From Arabidopsis thaliana (Eukaryota > Streptophyta > Magnoliopsida > Brassicales > Brassicaceae), in contig NC_003075.7 of assembly GCF_000001735.4 (NCBI RefSeq), forward strand, positions 7,565,001 through 7,629,000: a stretch of DNA of 64,000 nt. The letters are read 5' to 3'. Under the pieces are notes generated by a model. That model made no database searches. It had not been told where the DNA came from and worked only from the letters and a program-made list of their open reading frames with translations. Positions 56,780-64,000 of the stretch are shown piece by piece (the stretch's first letter is position 1; each line of letters begins with the position of its first letter). A program made the position numbers and the translations under genes.

Positions 56780-58051
56780 TTACACTACTTTGCTCTTCGA
56801 AACCGCCTCTTTCTTCTTCTCTGCTTCTTCATCTTTCTTCTTCTTGTGCCGAGCAACGTACTTATGGTACTCCTCAAGCTCCTTCTCCAGCTTCTCTATG
56901 AACTCACTCGTATGTTCAAGCGATTGCTCATACCGATATTTCTCCAAAGCCTGACGTTTTCATTCACTTTTGTCAAGACAAGAAACAACCAGCCAAAAAT
57001 CAAGTATCTAGATTCAACAATATACCTTATCTTTAGAGAGAGTATCAACAGGAGACATCACTTCTGGTCTCACATAGTTTTTCCCACGGTACAACACAAT
57101 GGTGTTGTTAGGTTTGACATCAATCACAATGCCCTTACTTAACCGAGCAAGCTCTTCTGCATACTCATGAACCTGCCCGGGTTTGTTGCAGGGCTTGCAA
57201 ATAACTTTAACAGTCTCATGCTTTTTCCAATGAAGGTGCAAATTCAAAACCACACCTCCAAACACTCCTCGTCTTCCGACAAGTACAAAGTTCTTTCTCT
57301 TCTCACCTGTACGTTTTAAGTAATGCTGCTCTTCCTCTGTCAAACTCTCTGGATCATAAGGCTCCGCTGGTGATTTCGGAACATCGTATTTCCTCAGTTT
57401 CTCAATCAACCATTCTTCTTTCCTCTTAGCCTACACAATCAACCACACCAACAGATTTTAAATAAACTCCAAAGCTACTAACATGTTACATTGACTAATA
57501 CAATGTTAAGACGTAACCTTTTCAAGCTTGTAACGAATTCTAACTTCAGGGTTTGGAGAATTCATCTTCTTTTTAGCCTTCAGACGATAAAACCTTAACT
57601 CATTCACTTTAGCTTTTCTTGACAATTTAGCCCGTTTCCATTTCTTCTCTTTTCTTGTAGGTACAACATTGTTACCACTACTAGAGACATTGTTGAAAGC
57701 AAACCTAACCACATTATCATCTGTTCTTAGCTCTATTGTGGAATTACTCAAGTAACGTCTACTAAACAAACCATCATACGCAAATAGATTCCATCTCTGA
57801 GCTTGTGAAACATCAAAAGAAGCTGATTTACATTGAACTTGTAGAAAAGGTCTTGACTTTACATAACTGGAGTAATTAGAGGATTGATAGTGAAGCAAGA
57901 AGAATCTAGAGGTCCTGCAAAAAACACAGAAACATATTTATAAGAGCACACAGAAAGAAAGACACAAACTTGTTGAGGAAATTGTGAAATACCATTTTGG
58001 ATTTCTGAGAAATCTTTGAGCGATTTCCTTGGCATAACCTAAAGCTAACAT
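56780..58051 (-). CDS. CRM-domain (CRS1/YhbY) RNA-binding protein
   Basis: Four exons: 57993-58051, 57518-57914, 57026-57430, 56780-56950, encoding 343 residues. The N-terminus (MLALGYAKEIAQRFLRN, rich in Arg and Ser, few acids) looks like an organelle targeting peptide. A basic coiled-coil-like region (RKAKVNELRFYRLKAKKKM) precedes one CRM domain at about 195-285: LTEEEQHYLKRTGEKRKNFVLVGRRGVFGGVVLNLHLHWKKHE, with the GRRG loop in the GxxG position, and GIVIDVKPNNTIVLYRGKNY at the end. CRM proteins bind RNA in group II intron splicing or ribosome assembly. This single-CRM form resembles the At3g25440 type; mitochondrial or plastid location cannot be decided here. The Lys/Glu-rich C-terminus (EKLEKELEEYHKYVARHKKKKDEE) is probably helical. 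Confidence 0.9.
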
Positions 58052-58977
58052 GACATTCTGTGATTGACTTCAAGAGGCAATAACCGGAATAGACCGTTTG
58101 GTTCAAATCGGTTGGTTTAGGAAACAAGAATCTGATAAGCAAGTCCTCAGAAACAGAGGATCTTCGTCTCTGAGCTTGAAGCTTTTTGTTTTTTTTTCAC
58201 CAGATTGAATATAACTGAGAAACAAGCGATCCACGAAAATTTCAACAGAGGAGAAGGAGAGAAATGATGCGTTGTCGGAGACGAATGGTAAATCGGAAAA
58301 CCAAGAATTCACGGCGTCGGCGAACTCACATATAGTGACGAGGAGAAGGCGACATAAAGCGACATTATTTGTCGAGGGTTTAAAGACTTTTTAAGACTTC
58401 AGGATTATGACAAAGTATGGTTTGGTAGAACCGGTTGGTTTAATGACTAAATGCCTTATAATAAATTTGGTTTGTTTGTTTTGTATTATTTCAAACCAGA
58501 TTTTTGATATCTAATATGGTTTTGAATTTTGTCCAATATATATGGTTTTGAAGTTTTTCTTTTGTTTTTAGTTTTCATTTTAAATGTTTGCCAAGAATAT
58601 GTTCATTGGAGAAGTTTAAAAATACAAATTTTGTGATACCATTTTTCCAAAGTACTATTTTTTTTCTTGTAAATTTTTCAAAAACACATCAAATAAAGAT
58701 TGATAATGTTTTATTAAAAAAGTTACGAAAATTTATAAATTTTTATAAAATTATTATAACGGAAAGTAAATATTTATAAGATTTTGGAATTTGTTTTGTT
58801 TTAACTGTAATTTTTGAATTAATATTAATATCCGTTTATTCTGTAGTGGACCACTAGTGATATATATATATATATAATATAAAATTATTATGTGTACTAC
58901 TAGTGGTACATATATATATATATATATATTTATTATTTCGGTGAAGACAGAACAAGTCGAGGTTATTGCAAAATGAA

Positions 58978-59014
<37 letters not shown>

Positions 59015-59259
59015 TTTTTTTTTTCTAAAATGAAATGAACTCATATTGAAAGAATCAATGTGAACCATCTGAATTTCCTCAAGAAACTATTGGTTTATGC
59101 AAGGCCCATACTTGGTTCTAGAAATCTCTGTTGTATTTTTGATTAATTCTTCCAATAATCCAAAATAATTACAATTTTTGTGATTGTTATAGTATATATC
59201 AATATGAAAAAATTATAGCTTTAAAAGATCTTTATTTATTAAAGAAATATTCCATTAAT
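58052..59259. other. CRM gene promoter and AT-rich intergenic DNA with microsatellites
   Basis: The first 300 bases are leader and promoter of the CRM gene. (TA)n tracts lie at about 58859-58876, 58911-58929 and 58981-59013. The first two are bordered by 'ccactagtg' and 'actagtggtac', so they form a palindrome. No gene. Confidence 0.5.
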
Positions 59260-59625
59260 ATCCATATGTTTTTAGAAATTGTTTCATTCTTTTAGATCAC
59301 AAATAAACACTAAGCTTTTTTGTTTAAGTGTTATTTAGTATATTTGATGTTAGTTTCGTCAAATGACCCACCTTCATTTTTTCTTAGACTACCAAACTTT
59401 AGAGGTAAATTTGTTTTCATTAGGCAACGAATGTTCAGTTATTATCTATATGTTTTTAGAAAATTGTTTCAGTCTTTTACAAATAGATCACTTCACAAAT
59501 AAAGATCAAACTTTTTTGAAAGTGATATTTTAATATCTTTCATGTTAGTTTCATCAAATGATCCATTCTCCGTTTTTTCTTAGACTAATAGACATTAGAG
59601 GTAAATTAGTTTTGCTTCGAAAACT
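59260..59625. repeat. Tandem duplication, two ~180-bp units
   Basis: Unit 1 (about 59262-59420) and unit 2 (about 59446-59615) share 'tatgtttttagaaa.ttgtttca.tcttt', 'atgttagtttc.tcaaatga.cca' and 'tttttcttagacta.....tagaggtaaatt.gttt' in order. Divergence is moderate. No coding function. Confidence 0.75.
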
Positions 59626-59883
59626 AGGCGATTTAGAATAGATCATTGACCATATAACGTCTATATTAGTTTACTGGTACAAACATACTTTGTATTATAC
59701 GCCAAATCATTGTTACAAAGCAGAATAATTAGGTTTCTAGTCTTACAAGAAGATATATTATTAAAGCTGGTAAATACATATAATTTTTTGTATATACCAA
59801 ATTATTGTTATAGTTGAAAGAAGTTATGAACATGTTTACAATATATGAGAGATTTCTCATAAAACTAATAAAATAAATAATGA
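59626..59883. other. 3' flank of RALFL30
   Basis: AT-rich, nothing else seen. Confidence 0.4.
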
Positions 59884-60114
59884 TTATCCGACACGGTCGC
59901 ACCGGGTAAGTTTGGAGCATCCAACTTTATATTCATTAACTCGCTCTCTAGGTTTCCCAGCTGATCCTGGGGCTTGACACTCTGGTGGAGGATTAGGACG
60001 CAAACACGGATCAAGCACTCCTGGATTTAAAAATTTACCCCCACCAGCAGCTAGTGTTGGCTCAATCATCATGAAAATGCTTATTACCATCAAACATATG
60101 ACCCAAGCCTTCAT
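59884..60114 (-). CDS. RALFL30: RALF-like signalling peptide precursor
   Basis: Intronless, 76 residues. A signal peptide (MKAWVICLMVISIFMMIEPTLA) leads directly into a short mature peptide of about 54 residues. Four Cys at 37, 46, 66 and 72 have the RALF spacing, with the hallmark YKVGCSKLTRC near the C-terminus. It lacks the dibasic S1P cleavage site and the YISY motif of classical RALFs (the start here is GGGKFLNPGVLDPC), placing it with the short divergent RALFL group. RALFs are secreted ligands of FERONIA-type receptor kinases; loss of YISY usually weakens the classical alkalinising activity, so the receptor here is unclear. Confidence 0.88.
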   Translation of the reverse strand: MKAWVICLMVISIFMMIEPTLAAGGGKFLNPGVLDPCLRPNPPPECQAPGSAGKPRERVNEYKVGCSKLTRCDRVG

Positions 60115-61611
60115 TTTGACTTGATGTTTTTTTTTATTCCCTTCTATAATTTATATGATTCTGAAAACGACAAAGTGAGGAATTCTTAACAAAACAAAGA
60201 AAATGAATTTAGCTTTATATGTATTAAAAGAGGAAACTAGATTAATATAGATTTTAACACCATCTAAACACCACACAATCTAAATTTGTTATTTCTTGGA
60301 TAAAGAGAGAGACCAAAAGCAACCTCACATATTCGTTAAATAACCTAATCTGGAATGAGTAATTAGAGAGGTAAATTTTTTTGTATAGCCTAATTTGGTA
60401 AACCCTATGTTTAGATCAATATTCTCAATTCGTATATTTTTGTTTGAATTTCTTTTCTTAAAAAAATGAATCGATCTCACTATATATCATTTATGACGAA
60501 TGGTATTCGTTTTCAAGTTTTGAAAACGTGATTTCGGTATTTTTTACCGTGTACAACATTCATAAAATTTTCATGTTAACAAACGTGATTCCGCTATATA
60601 AATTATATGTCATAAAAATTCTCTCGATTAAACCTCTTCTAGAAGATAATAATTTTTTTGAACATAAAAAAAACGAAAAAAGGAAAAGTGAAGATAGTTC
60701 ATTATCTAATAGATTTTTTCCGTTCTAAATATGCTAAAACATCTATAAATCTTAATTGTAGTCATGCCTACTCAAGATAAATTAACCATCCAACCATTGT
60801 ACGATAAGCTTTGATGATTTGTTGTTCATCCTTGCAAACTTCTACTTCATAATAGTCAACACTGTTGAAAATTTGCAGTTCCTCGTTCTTATATACATGT
60901 ACCATCTTTTGATTTGACCAAACTTTTCTCAATCTCGACACTAAAAAGGTTTCACCTTCAAATTTTTTTTTGATAATTTTCTTTTCATTTTCCAACTTGG
61001 CTGAGATGAAGCATCTAAATCCTTGGATCTTCTTCGGATGTATATTACATTGATTCATCGCTCCACACACACGTTTGCATAGAATGTCTTTTACAGTTTA
61101 TCATTATAGATATTAACTTTATCAAAATCATGTTGTACTAGTACCATCAAAACATCCAATATCTCAAGGTTAAGTCCGTTCAAGCAGATTTCTTCCATAT
61201 TTTCATCCAATGATCTCCTTACTTGAGACAAGTCTTCGATTTCATGTATATATATGTAAAGTAAACATTAGGTACATATGAGATCATCTAAAGCTCACCC
61301 TCCGAATGGCCTTTATTCATACTCCCACAATTACCACTAATTTTCTATTGAACAGCCACGATGATTTATTGTTTTCTCTTTTGAATTATAAATCAAACGT
61401 TATACTAGACATCCTCTAACGTTCCCAAAATTTCAATTTTTTTTTTGACGAAATTACTTTTTTTTTTTTTTTTTCTAATCAGATTCCTCATTTTTTTTTG
61501 CTAATATGTTAATATGTTAGTATTTTTGTCGTGGTAACATTATCACAAATAAAGAATTGTATTTATTAATCAATTATTTGACTTCATGATAAAAGGGTTT
61601 TGGATATGAAA
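60115..61611. other. Intergenic between RALFL30 and XTH1
   Basis: Contains a 100-codon minus-strand ORF at 60768-61070 (MCGAMNQCNIHPKKIQGFRCFISAKLE...) and, upstream of it on the same strand, a further open stretch near 61110-61230 (EDLSQVRRSLDENMEEICLNGLNLEILDVL) ending in a stop. Amphipathic, codon-like composition suggests a decayed gene, but I recognise no family. Poly-T runs near 61440-61500. The rest is AT-rich. Confidence 0.4.
60768..61250 (-). pseudogene. Possible decayed gene fragment, family unknown
   Basis: Two open stretches on the minus strand, about 61110-61250 and 60768-61070, are separated by stops. The first reads DLSQVRRSLDENMEEICLNGLNLEILDVLMVLV; the second starts MCGAMNQC and continues IQGFRCFISAKLENEKK. 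Their composition is more protein-like than surrounding ORFs, and about 480 bases would hold a 160-residue protein or domain. Coding origin is inference; chance ORFs remain possible. Confidence 0.25.
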
Positions 61612-63376
61612 TCAGTTGTTCCATTTACATTCACTTGGAGGAACATGGAATCTAACCTTATCAGAACAATAATCATAATTCATGTACTTTTGTCTCACAT
61701 TTGTGTAGGCTTTCTGTTCGGAGTCACTTAGCTTACTATAACTCCCAGTATTCCACCAGTACGCTGACGAACCACAAGCATTCTTTTCAGCATTGGTGAA
61801 ACAACCAGAGTTGTTAAAGCCTTGAAAATTAGCCTTAAAGGGAGCCAAAGACCAATTAATCTTGCTTTTACCACCGTCTGTCGCCCAGTTTTCACCGTTC
61901 CACAAGCTAACCACAACTTGCATAGGTTTTGATGGGTAGTTCATGCCTTGGCTTGTGGTGTTCTTGAACACCCGTACTGGAATGTTGTCCACATAAAGCC
62001 TATTGGTAATCAACACATGCTTTGTAAAATATATAGATAAGTGATATATAAATAATTTGATTTCTTAAGGGTGTAGAAGTTTTTTTTTTAATTTAAATGT
62101 TTGATTGAAAAAAGAAATGGTTATCTGAAAAAATGAGCTCAAAATTTGTTTATTGGGATTTGGTACGATTCATTTCTGTTTATGAGATTTAAAATATTTT
62201 TTAATAAAAGTTTTTTTTTTGTTAAAAACGATAAATCAGTATAATATTTTTAATAAAAATTTATTAGTTATATATTTTATTCCTTAAGATATAATTTTAT
62301 GTGTATATAAACATTGAAATTGGTGAAATGTATAAAAATTAAATTTTAAACAAAAAATTAGTAAATTTTCACCTTTAGCTATTCAATTCTTCTTATTTAT
62401 TATCAAGTATTAGCATGATATAATGGAAGAAATAATATATTATGATTGCTTAAATTCTGTTTAATAATAAAGATAAATTCGTTAAAGAATAAAGGAACGA
62501 GTGGGACGTACACAATTTGATACGGGTTCCACAGAATTGCGTAAGTGTGGAAATCTTTAGAAGGATCGAACCAGAGAGCTAACTTCTGTTCTCTATTGCC
62601 TTTACCATTAGTAAACACATTTGTTTGCACTGCTAGTTTCCCTTCTTTGTTTCCCAAGAATTCAAAATCAACTTCATCATGTGTGTTTCCCTTCGAAGTC
62701 AACTGTTTACCAATACACAAATATATTATATACAAAAGTTAAAATATAACTTTATGTTATCCAGATTAACATGAAATCAGGTCAAGACTAGAACATGGTC
62801 TAACCACTACCGACTTATACCGTTTAATTAACTACCATTAAGCCACACGCAAGTTTAAAATTAAAATATGAACAAACAAATGCTAGTAGACATGTTTTTT
62901 TTGTAAAAGAATTTCTGTTCAAATTTATGTAAAATGAAAAATAAGATTGCTACAATGCAGAGATAAAATTCAAACTTACATAGAAAGCGGTGACAACGCC
63001 TGAGGTATCTTTTGGAGGCACTTTGATTCTTATTTGGAAGAATCCTGATTCGTAATGATTCTTAGATTCAAAACCAGAACCTGTTTTTGTAGTTTACGTA
63101 GAAATCAATACAAAGGATGGTCTTTAATTCAAACGATTTAAATTTATTAAAAGAAAAATTCAATGGACCTGAAGAATGATCCAATGAAAGCTGAACTTCT
63201 TTCCCTTGGTTAAGTTTCAAGACATTATTTTGTCCCCACGTAACGACGTAGTTATCATCGAAACCTACTTTGCTTTGGTCGATTCCATTAACTTCATAAG
63301 CCCTAGCATCAACCCTAATGATCAAATACAAAACTGAAACAAAACCGAAGATTGAAAGATATTCCATCTTATTCAT
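61612..63376 (-). CDS. XTH1: Xyloglucan endotransglucosylase/hydrolase (GH16)
   Basis: Four exons: 63169-63376, 62980-63080, 62512-62702, 61612-61999, giving 295 residues from the ATG at 63376 or 292 from the one at 63367 (MNKMEYL); 292 is the length I recall for XTH1. Wall enzyme that cuts and rejoins xyloglucan. A signal peptide is followed by the GH16 fold with the catalytic motif [11 protein letters not shown] (two Glu and the middle Asp). The C-terminal XET extension carries four Cys ([28 protein letters not shown]). The N-glycosylation site that usually follows the catalytic motif (LGNxT/S) is absent here (LGNKEG). A TATA box (CTATATAAATA on the coding strand) lies at about 63436-63446. 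From gene order I take it as XTH1; the near-identical neighbour XTH2 would lie just outside the window. Confidence 0.9.
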
Positions 63377-64000
63377 TTTAATTGACCCGTTTGAGTATTT
63401 TTTATATATTTTAGTCCTAGAGCAAAATTCTCTCTTATTTATATAGTTGTGTACTTGTGTATAAAGGATGAATTAGATAGCATTCTAAGTTTGGTAGTTG
63501 AATTGCAATCTTTACAAAATTAATACAATATCTAAATTGAAAATCATATATATGATAGGAGATTTTTTTCCTCAATGCATTCATCCTCATTCAGCATTGA
63601 AATGGTTGTAGACCCTACGATTAATTATTTTAAGTAGCTAATTTTGTATTTAATATACCTAATCCCCCAAAATTCAATTTATGTGATTTTTAGATTTTAA
63701 TTAAGTTATAATTTATACATTAGTAATTGGGTGATTTAAATGTTTTTACTACAAAGAAATGAAGAAGATTGAAAAAAAGATAACAAAAGTATAAGAAAGA
63801 AAATAGAAATCTAACAAAATGATTTAGTACTATACATAATGTGTTATTTTGTTTTAGAGATATCTATATAAATTTGATATCATTAAGAAACAATTTCATG
63901 AAAATAAATTTACAAGGAAAGGATATTAATGGAACAAAGAAAAAAATTTCTAAGAATTACAAAACTTAGAATGTTATTATGACATAAAATATTAAACAAT
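63377..64000. other. XTH1 promoter and flanking AT-rich DNA
   Basis: Holds the TATA box of XTH1 near 63440 and no other feature I can support. Confidence 0.45.

Noticed and set aside
1-64000. CRISPR arrays, operons, prokaryotic defence islands or a biosynthetic gene cluster
   Set aside because: The window is a plant nuclear region with intron-containing, independently oriented genes of unrelated function; neighbouring genes do not form a pathway.

Overview
This is plant nuclear DNA: AT-rich, with short GT-AG introns, large transposon-derived intergenic spaces and no operons. The translated genes match Arabidopsis thaliana, including a predicted STOMAGEN mature peptide that I recognise as the A. 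thaliana one. From memory, unverified, the gene order fits chromosome 4 from about At4g12920 to At4g13080. Gene names below rest on that recognition. Exon boundaries were read by hand from GT/AG sites and frame continuity, and the summed exons of every spliced gene give whole codon numbers.

Layout. 1-12 kb is gene-poor: a repeat end, a tandem duplication, the aspartic protease UND (+), a 321-bp hAT-type element with a perfect 8-bp target duplication, a divergent pair of paralogous small secreted proteins of unknown function, and a single-FAS1 surface protein. 12.8-18 kb is mostly transposon: a hAT-like element containing a large foldback palindrome, then an element with long inverted termini. 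18-26 kb holds a GILT thiol reductase (+), EPFL9/STOMAGEN (-), a degenerate LINE (-) and a DOMON/cytochrome b561 protein (-). 27-31.6 kb has one possible small membrane protein and a copia remnant split by a 1.7-kb inverted-terminus element. 33-44.7 kb is the gene-dense core: AGC kinase (-), the quinone-oxidoreductase homologue CEQORH (+), kinase MHK (+) and a P-loop membrane protein (+). 49-64 kb holds the AP2 protein APD1 (+) with a decayed copy of its exon 2 downstream, an S-protein-homologue pseudogene (-), the plastid thioesterase FATA2 (+), an F-box gene with a broken frame (-), a CRM-domain RNA-binding protein (-), RALFL30 (-) and XTH1 (-).

The genes do not form a pathway. Several products are secreted or extracellular (UND, the unknown pair, the FAS1 protein, GILT, EPFL9, DOMON-b561, RALFL30, XTH1), but this is ordinary for plant neighbourhoods. 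I found no convincing new multi-gene system. The best leads are the unknown divergent secreted pair, the nested transposons, the APD1 exon duplication, the repeated ACGT-core boxes upstream of CEQORH, and a 56-codon upstream ORF in the MHK leader.
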